NCBI RefSeq assembly: GCF_001889265.1
Contig: NZ_CP018151.1
Coordinates: 1,302,001 to 1,366,000, forward strand
DNA from: Microbacterium sp. 1.5R
Lineage (GTDB): Bacteria; Actinomycetota; Actinomycetes; Actinomycetales; Microbacteriaceae
DNA: 64,000 nucleotides
Direction of reading: 5' to 3'
The notes beneath the pieces are model-generated. The model did no database searches. It was not told where the DNA came from and saw only the letters and a list, made by a program, of their open reading frames with translations. This document shows positions 7,893-16,541 of this stretch, one piece after another. The stretch's first letter is position 1; every line of letters begins with the position of its first letter. The position numbers and the translations under genes are program-made.

Positions 7893-8210
7893 ATGACGGG
7901 TTACCGTTCAGACGTACCGGAGAACTGGTTCGTCGATCCGATCAACCTCGGTGTTCCCGGGGTTCGCAAGGTCGAGACCGACGATGACAATGCTCTCGCA
8001 TGGCAGAGCGATGCACTGTGCTCGCAGACTGATCCTGAGGCCTTCTTCCCCGAGAAGGGCGGATCGACCCGCGACGCCAAGAGGATCTGCACGTCCTGCG
8101 ATGTCCGCGGCGAGTGCCTCGAGTACGCGCTCAACAACGACGAGCGCTTCGGAATCTGGGGCGGGCTCTCCGAGCGCGAGCGCCGCAAGCTCAAGCGTCG
8201 CGCGAGCTGA
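7893..8210 (+). CDS. whiB2: WhiB2/WhmD-type iron-sulfur transcription factor
   Basis: WhiB proteins carry a [4Fe-4S] cluster and act with the principal sigma factor. This one belongs to the WhiB2 (WhmD, Streptomyces WhiB) group, known for control of cell division and septation. Of 105 residues, the four cluster cysteines are C43, C66, C69 and C75 (LCSQTD, RICTSCDVRGECLEYA), followed by the GIWGG turn at about 87-91 and a basic ERRKLKRR tail. I chose the ATG at 7893 with GGAGAG upstream rather than an in-frame TTG at 7881. Downstream are the giant GT2-membrane and DUF5719 genes that also neighbour whiB2 in other actinobacteria. Confidence 0.92.
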   Translation: MTGYRSDVPENWFVDPINLGVPGVRKVETDDDNALAWQSDALCSQTDPEAFFPEKGGSTRDAKRICTSCDVRGECLEYALNNDERFGIWGGLSERERRKLKRRAS

Positions 8211-8287
8211 CCCGGCAGTGATTCGTCCGCGTTCATAGCTTCGCGGCCACGCCGGGTCGGGTCAGCCCCCGATTCCTGTCGCACGCA

Positions 8288-8293
8288 TAGGCT
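8288..8293 (+). promoter_or_regulatory. -10 box of the giant GT2-membrane gene (TAGGCT)
   Basis: TAGGCT lies 9 nt before the ATG at 8303, giving a transcript with a leader of at most a few bases. Spacing is slightly longer than the 6-8 nt common elsewhere. Confidence 0.45.
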
Positions 8294-8302
8294 GACCACG
8301 TC

Positions 8303-11284
8303 ATGCCAGCCCGAGTTCACGCAATCATCGTCGCGCGCCCCGGTTCCTCCGCCCGCGCGCAGCTGCTCCGCACACTCGATGCGTTGCGCTCCCAGACGAC
8401 GCCCGCAGCCGCCATCACCCTGGTGATGTGCGGCGACGCGGCGTCGGCTCGCGAGAGCGAGGCCGTGACGAGCACAGTCGAGGGCATCATCCAGGCGCGC
8501 GGCAACACCTCATTCGCGGATGCCGTCGAACTCGCCAGACCCCGCATCCTCGAGGGCAGCGCCGTCTGGCTGCTCGCACAGGACACCGCTCCGCACCCGC
8601 GAGCGCTCGAGCGCCTGATAGGCACTCTCGAACGATCTCCGTCGGCGGCGATCGTGGCGCCCAAGCTCGTGCAGACCGACAACGACCGCGAGATCGTCTC
8701 TCTGGGCGTCAGCATGACGACTCTGGGGCGCTCGGTGGAGCTGGCCGGCGGCGAGCTCGACCAAGGACAGCACGATGCCAGCGACGACGCGCTCGGTGCG
8801 GACATCCGCGGCATGCTGATCCGCGGCGAGGTCCGCGATGCGCTGCGTCCGGATCCGGCGCTCGCGGGAGCCGACCTGGGTCTCGACCTCGGAGTCCGTG
8901 CCCGCCTCGGTGGCGGACGCGTCGTGCTCGCGCCCTCGGCGCGCGTATCCGTGTCACCGGACGGACCAGGGACACCTCCGACCGCGCGGGGCAGGCGCGC
9001 GTTCGCGACCAGACTCGCCCAGCTGCACCGCCGCCTCGCTTATGCCCCGGCGATCTCCGTCCCGCTGCACTGGCTCACTCTGCTTCCTCTCGCGCTCTGG
9101 CGATCCATGGCCGACCTGATCGGCAAGCGGCCGGAGGCCGTCGCGCCCGAGTGGGCGGCTGCGGTGACGGCGATGTTCCGCTTCGGCGCGATCGCGCGGT
9201 CTCGTTCTCGCATCCGCTCCTTCCGCACCTCGAGCTGGTCGAGCATCGCCCCGCTGCGTGTGAGCAGCTCCGATCTTCGTCGTCGGCTGGATGACGGCCA
9301 CGGCAGCGAGGGCGGAGCGGTCAGTGAGCTCCGGTTCTTCTCGGGCGGCGGCGCCTGGGCGGTGCTGGGCGCCCTCGTCGTCAGCATCGCGACCTTCACC
9401 ACGATCCTCGCGTGGCCCGTGCTCGGTGGCGGTGCGCTGCTTCCGCTGCGGTCGACGGTGGGTGCGCTGTGGAATGACGCCGCCTGGGGGCTGCGCGGTC
9501 TCGGAGTCGACGTCGTCGGCCCCGCGGACCCCTTCTCCGGAGTGCTCGCTGTGCTCGGCTCTCTCTGGCCGGCCGCCCCGTCGTTCTCCCTTGTGCTCCT
9601 CTGGGTGCTGGCGCTGCCCCTCGCCGTGCTCGGCGGCTGGTTCGCGGCCACGCGAGTGACCGATCGTGCGGGTCTGCGCATCTTCGCCGGAGTCGTGTGG
9701 GCGCTCGCTCCCACCTTCCTCACCGCGCTCGTCGACGGTCGCCCCGCCGCTGTGCTGGTGCACCTCCTCCTGCCCTGGCTCTTCCACGCAGGGGCGGTGG
9801 CCCATCGTTCGTGGGGCGCGGCAGGTGCAGCATCGCTCCTCTTCGCCGCGGTCACGGCATGTGCGCCCTCGCTCGCCCCGGCACTCCTCCTGCTGTGGGT
9901 CGTGGCGCTCGGCATCACCCTCGCCGGCGCTCGTATCCGCGGAGCCGTCCGCCTGGTCTGGGTGCCGATTCCCGCCGTCGCCCTCTTCGCGCCGCTCGTG
10001 GTCTGGCAGCTGAGCCGCGGAGACATCCTCGCGGTGCTCGCGGATCCCGGCTCGATCTGGGCCGGTCCGCAGGCAGCGGCCGATGCCGCAGGCAGACTCG
10101 CGTTGGCCAGCGGATTCCCCAGCGGTGACATGGCCGGGTGGGCGACGTGGCTCGGCCTCGAGCTCGCGCCGTGGGTGGGGGTGCTGCTCGCCCCGCTCGC
10201 GCTCCTCGCTCTCGCATCAGCGGTCGCCCCGCGCTGGCGAGCCGGAATCACTCTTCTGCTCGTCGCGCTCTGCGGCCTGGCCACCGCGTTCTTGGCCGTG
10301 GGAGTCGCCGTGTCCTTCGCCCAAGGGACTCCCGTCGCCATCTGGCCGGGTTCGGGTCTCAGCCTCGCGTGGATCGGCGTCACCGGAGCCGCCCTCGTGA
10401 CGCTCGACACCGCGGTGACCATGCCACGGGTCCGGGTGCTCAGCGCGGCGGTCGCCGGTCTTGCGATCGCCGTGTGCGCTGTTCCTGCCCTGGCCGCGGT
10501 CCACGCGGACGAGTCGGAGCTCCGAGACGGTCCCGCATCGACGCTGCCGGCGTATGTCGCAGCGCAGGCGGGTGCCGACCGTCAGATCGGAACCCTCGTG
10601 CTCACCCCGCAGAACGATGGCGGCCTGGCGACCGAGGTGGCGTGGGGCGGAAGCGAGACGCTGAGCGCCCAGACGACGATCCTCTCGACAGCGACGGAGC
10701 TGCGCGGCTCCGACCTCACGACGCTCGCGGTCGATCTGCTCTCGGCCAGGGACTTCGATGCGGCTGATGAGCTGGCTCGGACGGGGATCTCGTACGTCCT
10801 GCTCGCACAGGTCTCGGGTGAGGAGTCGGACCGTGCTCGCTCTCTGCGCACGGCCGCGGTGACATCGCTCGACCAGCGGGCTGGTTTCGTCCAGGCCGGC
10901 TCGACCGACCGCGGTGTGCTCTACAGGCTCGAGGCCGACGCCTCGCCACGGGCTCCGCTCTCGACCGCTCAGCAGGCGACAGCGCGCCTCGTGATCACGG
11001 TCCAGCTCGTGCTCGTGCTCGCGGCGCTGCTGCTGTCCGTGCCGACACGTGCGTCGCGGCGAGCAGCCCGCGCCCGCTCGCGCATCGTCGGACGAGCACC
11101 GGAAGAGCCGCTCGTGCTGCCTCGGCACCCCGAGGACCGCGACGGCGCCGCAGAACCGCACGGCGATCCGGAGGTCGCTGAGACAGCCGCAACAGCCGAC
11201 GCCGCGCCCTCGGTCGGGCCCGAGCCGGATGCGGCAGTCGAGGCCCAGCCGTCGACCGAACAGGGTGAGGAGGAGCGGCGATGA
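8303..11284 (+). CDS. Fused GT2-like domain and large polytopic membrane protein
   Basis: A 993-residue protein. Residues 1 to about 240 resemble a family 2 glycosyltransferase fold (HAIIVARPGSSARAQLLRTL, then LLAQDTAPHPRALERLI), but the usual DxD/DDD is replaced by AQDTAP, so catalysis is uncertain. After a linker, residues of about 345-760 form roughly 12 hydrophobic segments, followed by an external domain (about 760-890), a last membrane span near 900 and an acidic cytoplasmic tail. Proteins of this architecture sit beside whiB2 and DUF5719 genes in many actinobacteria; the function is not established to my knowledge. It overlaps the next gene by 4 nt (ATGA), so the two are coupled and may form one envelope complex. 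Confidence 0.82.
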   Translation: MPARVHAIIVARPGSSARAQLLRTLDALRSQTTPAAAITLVMCGDAASARESEAVTSTVEGIIQARGNTSFADAVELARPRILEGSAVWLLAQDTAPHPRALERLIGTLERSPSAAIVAPKLVQTDNDREIVSLGVSMTTLGRSVELAGGELDQGQHDASDDALGADIRGMLIRGEVRDALRPDPALAGADLGLDLGVRARLGGGRVVLAPSARVSVSPDGPGTPPTARGRRAFATRLAQLHRRLAYAPAISVPLHWLTLLPLALWRSMADLIGKRPEAVAPEWAAAVTAMFRFGAIARSRSRIRSFRTSSWSSIAPLRVSSSDLRRRLDDGHGSEGGAVSELRFFSGGGAWAVLGALVVSIATFTTILAWPVLGGGALLPLRSTVGALWNDAAWGLRGLGVDVVGPADPFSGVLAVLGSLWPAAPSFSLVLLWVLALPLAVLGGWFAATRVTDRAGLRIFAGVVWALAPTFLTALVDGRPAAVLVHLLLPWLFHAGAVAHRSWGAAGAASLLFAAVTACAPSLAPALLLLWVVALGITLAGARIRGAVRLVWVPIPAVALFAPLVVWQLSRGDILAVLADPGSIWAGPQAAADAAGRLALASGFPSGDMAGWATWLGLELAPWVGVLLAPLALLALASAVAPRWRAGITLLLVALCGLATAFLAVGVAVSFAQGTPVAIWPGSGLSLAWIGVTGAALVTLDTAVTMPRVRVLSAAVAGLAIAVCAVPALAAVHADESELRDGPASTLPAYVAAQAGADRQIGTLVLTPQNDGGLATEVAWGGSETLSAQTTILSTATELRGSDLTTLAVDLLSARDFDAADELARTGISYVLLAQVSGEESDRARSLRTAAVTSLDQRAGFVQAGSTDRGVLYRLEADASPRAPLSTAQQATARLVITVQLVLVLAALLLSVPTRASRRAARARSRIVGRAPEEPLVLPRHPEDRDGAAEPHGDPEVAETAATADAAPSVGPEPDAAVEAQPSTEQGEEERR

Positions 11285-12663
11285 CCCGCAACCGCGCATT
11301 CCGGGTGGCGGCGACCGGCGCTCGAGTCCTGACAGGCGCCGTCGTCGCAGGAGCGTGCGTCGTCGGTGTCGTCGTCGGCATCACCGCACCGTGGCCGACT
11401 GTCTCGCACGAGCCCGCTCAGGCGCAGGTGGCGCCCCTTCCGGGTGACACCGTTCTCGTCTGCAACGGTGACCTTCGCGCTGTCGGTCGAGATCCCTCCA
11501 ACCCGCTCGAGATGGTGTCGGCGGCGTCTCCCCAAGTGACCTCCGAGGGGTCGTCCGGGCGACCGGAGTCGAGTCCCCTGCCTGCGAAGGACCTCGCCGA
11601 CGGCGGATCGGCGCAACGCCTCGTGGGCCCTGTCGAGGGACGCCAGGCGCCGCTGCTCGGCGCCACGGAGTCGGTCAGCGTGCAGGAGGCGGACCTGTTC
11701 GGTCTCGCCGCGGCGCCCTGCCGTCCTGCGGGCATCGAGTCGTGGCTCGTCGGCGGAACGGTCGCCACCGGGACCGAGGACCTGATCGTTCTCACGAACC
11801 CCGGGGTCGTGCCCTCCACTGTTTCTCTCGGCGTGTTCGGGTCTGCGCGGGCGTCCAGCACCGTGATCGTCCCCGCGGAGTCTCAGGTCGCGCTCGCGCT
11901 GTCATCGATCGCCGCCGGATCGGACTTCCCGATCGTCAAGGTGACCGCGACAGGGTCGCCCGTGCGCGCTGTACTGCAGTCGTCGCTCACCCGGACCCTC
12001 GATCCCTCGGGCATCGACCTGCAGGATGCGGTTCCCGCTGCGCAGCGTCAGCCGGTGCTCCCGGGCATCCAGGTCTTCGAGAACCAGGGCGACAACGCAG
12101 ACATGGCGGTTCTGCGGCTGATGTCACCCGAGGTCGATTCCCAGGCCGTCGTGACGGTCAGAGAGGTCGGTGCGTCCACGATCGCCGACGAGTTCACGGT
12201 TCCGCTCACCGCCGACGCGCCCACCGAGCTGTCGCTCTCCGCGCTGTCGCCGGGGGACTACACGATGAGCATCGAATCGGACAACCCTGTGCTCGCCGCG
12301 GTGCGGCAGCAGGATGTCGCCGGGCCGCAGGACGATTTCGCCTGGGTCACGCCGGCGCCGGAGCTCGAGGATGACGTGTACGTCGCCGTTCCTGCCGGGC
12401 CGACGCCGCGCCTCGTGCTCGCCAACGACGAGGATTCCGATGCGACGGTGCAGGTCGCATCGACATCGGGCGGAGAGCCCGTCGAGGTCACTGTCCCCGC
12501 CCACTCGTCGGCGTCGGTCGATGTGACGCCGCGCACAGTGTATGCGCTGTCGACCTCGGCGCCGGTGCATGCCTCCGTCACGATGAGCGCGCCCGGAGCG
12601 CTCGCGGTCTGGCCGGTATGGCCGGCTGCGGGAGCGCAGCAGAGCATCACCGTCTACCCGTGA
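11281..12663 (+). CDS. DUF5719-family secreted or anchored protein
   Basis: A 460-residue protein with an N-terminal hydrophobic segment at about residues 12-40 (signal anchor) and an external beta-rich, Val/Ser/Thr/Asp-rich body. I recognise it as the DUF5719-type partner of the upstream GT2-membrane protein by position and by style, including VGGTVATGTEDLIVLTNPG near 157 and repeated immunoglobulin-like strands. The family has no assigned activity. Its ATG overlaps the preceding TGA (11281-11284), so translation is coupled. It converges on the zincin-fold gene 30 bp away, with no clear terminator hairpin between them. Confidence 0.8.
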   Translation: MTRNRAFRVAATGARVLTGAVVAGACVVGVVVGITAPWPTVSHEPAQAQVAPLPGDTVLVCNGDLRAVGRDPSNPLEMVSAASPQVTSEGSSGRPESSPLPAKDLADGGSAQRLVGPVEGRQAPLLGATESVSVQEADLFGLAAAPCRPAGIESWLVGGTVATGTEDLIVLTNPGVVPSTVSLGVFGSARASSTVIVPAESQVALALSSIAAGSDFPIVKVTATGSPVRAVLQSSLTRTLDPSGIDLQDAVPAAQRQPVLPGIQVFENQGDNADMAVLRLMSPEVDSQAVVTVREVGASTIADEFTVPLTADAPTELSLSALSPGDYTMSIESDNPVLAAVRQQDVAGPQDDFAWVTPAPELEDDVYVAVPAGPTPRLVLANDEDSDATVQVASTSGGEPVEVTVPAHSSASVDVTPRTVYALSTSAPVHASVTMSAPGALAVWPVWPAAGAQQSITVYP

Positions 12664-12693
12664 CCTGCGGACCGGCGAGGACGGTCTCTGAGC

Positions 12694-13119
12694 TCAGTGC
12701 TCGTGGCCGCCGAGGTCCCAGGGCTCGCGGCCGACGTACTCGGCCGCAGCTCTGAACACGGCGCTCTCGATCGCCATCCTGCGGTGGGCGGAGTCGTCGT
12801 GCCCCGGCGGCAGCAGCCGTTCGATGGGAAGCCGGAAGAGCAGGATGCGCGCCTTCTCGTGATCGAGGTACCAGCGCGGGACCTCGTCTGCGGCCTCGAA
12901 CGCGGGCATGGCGCCGATCTCGAACCGCACCTCCTGCAGTTCGGGCCAGGTTCCTCGAAGGAACTCCACCGCAGTGCCGACGGTCAGATCGAACCGGTCG
13001 ATGCGCCCGTCGAGAGGGGCGAGTGGAGGGCGCACGACCTCGCTGCGTCCGAGCCGACCGTGGCGCCCGTGCCTGGCCCCGCGGCGGGGTGCGTCAGAGG
13101 TGCGGGAGCGACGGGGCAT
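12694..13119 (-). CDS. Zincin-fold 'metallopeptidase family' protein without HExxH
   Basis: A 141-residue cytoplasmic protein matching the short actinobacterial metallopeptidase-family protein found next to whiB2 (Rv3259 in M. tuberculosis by position). The N-terminus is Arg-rich (residues 1-30). The body has EFLRGTWPELQEVRFEIGAMPAF and a C-terminal AVFRAAAEYVGREPWDLG. Zincin-1 relatives carry an HExxH helix; here the equivalent region reads RMAIESAVFRAAAEYVG, so zinc-dependent hydrolysis is doubtful. A TAGACT box ends 6 nt before its ATG. It is divergent from the DUF3499 gene, which keeps the same neighbour in mycobacteria. Confidence 0.78.
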   Translation of the reverse strand: MPRRSRTSDAPRRGARHGRHGRLGRSEVVRPPLAPLDGRIDRFDLTVGTAVEFLRGTWPELQEVRFEIGAMPAFEAADEVPRWYLDHEKARILLFRLPIERLLPPGHDDSAHRRMAIESAVFRAAAEYVGREPWDLGGHEH

Positions 13120-13125
13120 AGCGAA

Positions 13126-13131
13126 AGTCTA
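13126..13131 (-). promoter_or_regulatory. Leaderless -10 box of the zincin-fold gene (TAGACT)
   Basis: TAGACT on the minus strand ends 6 nt before the ATG at 13119, with no ribosome-binding site between them. Confidence 0.5.
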
Positions 13132-13187
13132 GGCCGAGTCCGACGGGCGCGGCGGCGCGGCATCCGCTCATCCGATGAACCTCGACG

Positions 13188-13193
13188 TAGCCT
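13188..13193 (+). promoter_or_regulatory. Leaderless -10 box of the DUF3499 gene (TAGCCT)
   Basis: TAGCCT ends 7 nt before the ATG at 13201. Together with the box at 13126-13131 it forms a divergent promoter pair in an 81-bp gap. Confidence 0.5.
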
Positions 13194-13200
13194 GGCGTGA

Positions 13201-13407
13201 ATGGACGGAAGACTCTGCTCTAAGGTCGGCTGCGCGCGCGAGGCCGTGGCCACTCTCACCTACGACTACGGCGATCAGATGGCCGCGCTCGGGCCCCTGG
13301 GGATGGCGCGCCACCCGAACGCGCACGATCTGTGCGCACAGCATGCGGACCGCCTGTCCGTTCCTGCGGGATGGCTCGTCGTCCGGCACGAGGCGCTTCG
13401 CGCCTGA
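13201..13407 (+). CDS. DUF3499-family small protein
   Basis: A 68-residue protein with the signature of DUF3499 (Rv3258c type): CSKVGCAREAVATLTYDYGD at residues 6-25, GPLGMARHPNAHDLCAQHAD at about 32-51, and WLVVRHE near the end. The CxxxxC pair plus the later Cys/His (LCAQH) suggests a small metal-binding fold; the function is unknown. Its place beside whiB2, the zincin-fold gene and manA is conserved in actinobacteria. The TAGCCT box 7 nt upstream supports the ATG start. The following 80 bp to the next gene show only that gene's promoter box. Confidence 0.85.
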   Translation: MDGRLCSKVGCAREAVATLTYDYGDQMAALGPLGMARHPNAHDLCAQHADRLSVPAGWLVVRHEALRA

Positions 13408-13473
13408 TATACCGTCCGCATCGCCGACGGGGACACGCCGCCTCGGGGCGGGTGGGTCATCGACGCATGCCGA

Positions 13474-13479
13474 TACGCT
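13474..13479 (+). promoter_or_regulatory. -10 box of the ABC export operon (TACGCT)
   Basis: TACGCT lies 8 nt before the ATG at 13488, which heads the adaptor-ATPase-permease operon. Confidence 0.45.
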
Positions 13480-13487
13480 GACCGCGG

Positions 13488-14447
13488 ATGCGCCAGGGCG
13501 GCGCCGCCGGAAAGGCAGCCGTGATCGTCTGGCGACGCTGGATCTTCCCTCTTCTTCTCGTTCTCGTCTTCGGCGCGTGCGCCGCGGCTCTCGTGAAGAT
13601 CGCGTTCTTCCCGGACGCCACAGAGGCGATGGTCAGCCCCGAGTCGTCGATCGTCGATCCCGTCATCCCGGTCGAACGGGGCTCGGTGGTGAACGCTCTC
13701 ACCCTGAGCGGCAATGTCGCACGCGACGACGCGTTCCCGGTGCGGTCGGAGATCACCGGAACGGTCATCGCGGTGCATGTCCCCGAGGGGGCGACCGTCG
13801 CGGCGGGGCAGAAGCTCTTCACGATCAGGCAGGACGAGCCCAAGAAGGATGTGGACGTCGTCGCGCCGGAGGCCGGCGACGTCTCGGAGATCGCTCTCGT
13901 GAAGGGTCAGGCGACATCCACCGGAACCGAGATCTTCACGCTCACGCCCGCGCGCTACCACCTGCTCGCGACCGTCGAGCCGGTCCAGCTGTACCGCCTG
14001 GTGAATGCGCCGGCCGACGCATCGGTGACGATCACCGGGGGGCCCGCGCCGTTCGTGTGCACAGGAGTGCGGGTGCAGGTGAGCGCCGAGGGCACAGCGA
14101 GCGTGCGATGCGCGGTGCCCGGTGACCAGGTCGTCTTCGCCGGTCTGCCGGCGACGATGGATCTGGCGCTCGGGCAGGTGGACGACGCCCTGGTGGTGCC
14201 GGTCACCGCTGTGCAGGGTGGCGCGGGCACGGGCAACGTCTGGGTCGATGCCGGCGACGGCGCTGAACCGGAAGAGCGAGCGGTCGAGCTCGGCGTGAGT
14301 GACGGGGCCATGGTCGAGGTGGTCTCCGGCCTCGAAGAGGGGGAGTCGATCCGCCAGTTCGTCCCCGGCTTCGTCGCCCCGGTCGAGGAGGTCTGCTACG
14401 AGGTGGCTCCCGGAGTCGAGCAGTGCGACAGCGGGGTCAGCTGGTGA
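13488..14447 (+). CDS. HlyD/MacA-like adaptor protein of an ABC exporter
   Basis: A membrane-anchored adaptor (319 residues) that links an ABC pump to the outside. One N-terminal hydrophobic helix at about residues 16-37 is followed by a barrel-sandwich domain (SEITGTVIAVHVPEGATVAAGQKL at about 87-110 is biotinyl-lipoyl-like) and a beta-barrel with DDALVVPVTAVQ near 230. The coiled-coil hairpin of Gram-negative MacA is missing, as is usual in Gram-positive adaptors. The C-terminus carries two cysteines (CYEVAPGVEQC). Its TGA overlaps the GTG of the ATPase gene, so the three genes form a tight operon. The substrate is unknown; peptides or lipids are typical for the family. Confidence 0.82.
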   Translation: MRQGGAAGKAAVIVWRRWIFPLLLVLVFGACAAALVKIAFFPDATEAMVSPESSIVDPVIPVERGSVVNALTLSGNVARDDAFPVRSEITGTVIAVHVPEGATVAAGQKLFTIRQDEPKKDVDVVAPEAGDVSEIALVKGQATSTGTEIFTLTPARYHLLATVEPVQLYRLVNAPADASVTITGGPAPFVCTGVRVQVSAEGTASVRCAVPGDQVVFAGLPATMDLALGQVDDALVVPVTAVQGGAGTGNVWVDAGDGAEPEERAVELGVSDGAMVEVVSGLEEGESIRQFVPGFVAPVEEVCYEVAPGVEQCDSGVSW

Positions 14448-15298
14448 CTCTCGTCGCGCTGAGCGATGTGACGAAGAGCGTGCGGCTCGCTGACGACTCG
14501 GAGCTGGAGATCCTGCGAGGGATCACGCTCGAGGTCAGTGCGGGCGATCACGTCTCGATCGTCGGCAGGTCGGGCTCCGGGAAGTCGACGCTGCTCAACA
14601 TCCTCGGGATGCTCGACGCTCCGACCACCGGCTCCGTGTCGTTCGAGGATCGCGAAGTGCGTCGGATGCGGTCGGGGCGGCTGGACCGGCTGCGCGGCGA
14701 CAACGTCGGCTTCGTGTTCCAGCAGTTCAATCTGCTCCCGGGGCGCACCGCGCTCGACAATGTGATGATGCCACTCGGCCATGCGCGCGGTCGGCTGTTC
14801 TGGAACAGGAGGCAGATCGCCGCTGACATGCTCGAGAGAGTCGGCCTCGGTCATCGCATCGAGCAGATCGCCGATCGACTCTCGGGAGGAGAGCAGCAGC
14901 GGGTCGCGATCGCGAGGGCCCTCGTGCGCAGGCCCGTGCTGATCCTCGCGGACGAGCCGACCGGCGCACTCGACATCGACACGGGCGCGTCCGTCATGTC
15001 GCTGCTCGACGAGGTCGCGACCGAGACCGACGCGGCGCTCGTGACCATCACGCACGACCTCCATGTGGCCGCCCGTGCCCGACGGCACTACCGACTCGAC
15101 GCCGGGGTCCTCGAGCCTGCGGATCTCAGCCGCGCCTTCGAAGCCTCGACCCTCGCGGCATCCGTTCCCTCCGCATCCGTTCCCTCTTCATCCGTCCCGG
15201 CCGCATCCGCACCGGCGGCTGCGTCCACCGGGGCCGAGATGCCGACACCCGGCAGCATGCCGGCCATGCCGTACTCGCGTCGCGGAGCCGCGTCATGA
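14444..15298 (+). CDS. MacB/LolD-type ABC transporter ATPase
   Basis: The ATP-hydrolysing subunit (284 residues) of the three-gene exporter. It contains Walker A GRSGSGKST at residues 41-49, a Q-loop FVFQQFN near 90, the signature LSGGEQQR near 147, Walker B LILADEPTGALD near 167 and the H-loop ITHDLH near 205. I chose the GTG at 14444, which overlaps the adaptor stop (GTGA), over an earlier in-frame start at 14423. After the ATPase domain comes an unusual low-complexity Ser/Pro/Ala tail of about 45 residues built from repeats such as ASVPSSSVPAASAPAA. The stop overlaps the permease ATG by 4 nt. Confidence 0.92.
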   Translation: MTLVALSDVTKSVRLADDSELEILRGITLEVSAGDHVSIVGRSGSGKSTLLNILGMLDAPTTGSVSFEDREVRRMRSGRLDRLRGDNVGFVFQQFNLLPGRTALDNVMMPLGHARGRLFWNRRQIAADMLERVGLGHRIEQIADRLSGGEQQRVAIARALVRRPVLILADEPTGALDIDTGASVMSLLDEVATETDAALVTITHDLHVAARARRHYRLDAGVLEPADLSRAFEASTLAASVPSASVPSSSVPAASAPAAASTGAEMPTPGSMPAMPYSRRGAAS

Positions 15299-16509
15299 CC
15301 GGCATCCTCGGAGCGCTGTCGGATGCGTGGGCGGAGATCCGCGTCCACAAGCTGCGTGTGCTGCTCAGCCTGATCGGCATCGCGGTCTCGGTGGCAGCCC
15401 TCACCGGGGTCGTCGCCGTCTCGGAATATCAGCGTCAGTTCCAGGCGGAGCAGTCGGATCGCTGGGGAGGCAGGGCGGCGACCCTGGTCGTCACGATCAG
15501 CAGCGACGACGGGGCGCCGGTCGACTTCGACGCCTTCGATGAGAGGTTCACGCGCGTCACGGAGCGGTTCGAGTTCAGCCACACGGCCCGGATCGCGCAG
15601 GGCATGGTCGTTCCGGTGCAGCTGCCGGACGGCATCGTCGATGTCAACACACGATTGATCGATCCGCTCTACTCCGAGATCCACCGCGAGCAGCTGCTCG
15701 TGGGCCGATGGATGCGGGATGCGGATGCCGACGCACTCTCCCCGCCCGTCGTGATCACGGAGGCGCTGTGGGATCGCATCGGTCGCACGCCCGTCGCGGA
15801 GCATCCGATTCTCACGCTCGCGGGGCCTGCGGGTGGCACTTATCAGGTCGTGGGTGTCGTGCCTCGCCAGGGGTTCGGAGACGAGGAGCTTCGGGTCGAC
15901 ATCCTCTACGACGCGTATCGTGCCCGCGTCGATGCTCTGCCGGAGGGCGCCTGGCCGCAGTACGAGGTCTGGCTCGGACAGGAGCAGGTCGACGAGATCG
16001 CACCCGTGCTCGCCATGGATCTTCGCGCAGGGCTCCCGGACGGGCAGACGGTGTCGGTCAGCCGCTCGGACTGGGCCGCCCAGCCCGGTGCGCTGGATGC
16101 GCAGGCGACGTTCGAGATGGTCACCGGCGGCATCGCTGCCGTGATCCTCGCGCTGGGAGCTCTGAGTCTGATCAACATCCAGCTCGTCGCGATGCGGCAG
16201 CGAGTGCGTGAGATCGGCGTGCGTCGCGCATTCGGCGCCACCTCGGGCCGGGTCTTCTTCTCGGTCTTCCTCGAGAGCCTCGTCGCGACGACGGTGGCGG
16301 GGCTCGTCGGCATCGCGATCGTCGTCGCGGTGCTCCGTTCGGACTGGGTCGTCACCTCGCTGTTCTACGGGATCCAGGACGTGCCGCCGTTCCCGATGCG
16401 CGCGGCCTTCGTGGGGCTCGCCGCGTCGATCCTGGTGGGCGCCGTCGCCGGCTTCATCCCTGCACTGGTCGCCCTTCGCGTCAAGGTGATCGACGCGATC
16501 CGATTCTGA
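15295..16509 (+). CDS. MacB/FtsX-family ABC transporter permease
   Basis: A 404-residue membrane subunit with the four-helix MacB layout: one N-terminal span at about residues 18-40, a large external domain (about 45-265), and three C-terminal spans with the FtsX signature around 270-400 (VAMRQRVREIGVRRAFGA near 300). It is translationally coupled to the ATPase gene (ATGA overlap at 15295-15298). Together with the adaptor it should form a mechanotransmission exporter for a peptide, lipid or antibiotic rather than a classical importer. It converges on the RDD gene with a 32-bp gap that lacks a clear terminator. Confidence 0.88.
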   Translation: MTGILGALSDAWAEIRVHKLRVLLSLIGIAVSVAALTGVVAVSEYQRQFQAEQSDRWGGRAATLVVTISSDDGAPVDFDAFDERFTRVTERFEFSHTARIAQGMVVPVQLPDGIVDVNTRLIDPLYSEIHREQLLVGRWMRDADADALSPPVVITEALWDRIGRTPVAEHPILTLAGPAGGTYQVVGVVPRQGFGDEELRVDILYDAYRARVDALPEGAWPQYEVWLGQEQVDEIAPVLAMDLRAGLPDGQTVSVSRSDWAAQPGALDAQATFEMVTGGIAAVILALGALSLINIQLVAMRQRVREIGVRRAFGATSGRVFFSVFLESLVATTVAGLVGIAIVVAVLRSDWVVTSLFYGIQDVPPFPMRAAFVGLAASILVGAVAGFIPALVALRVKVIDAIRF

Positions 16510-16541
16510 CGGCGCCGGGGTTCGCGAAGTGGCCGGTGTGC

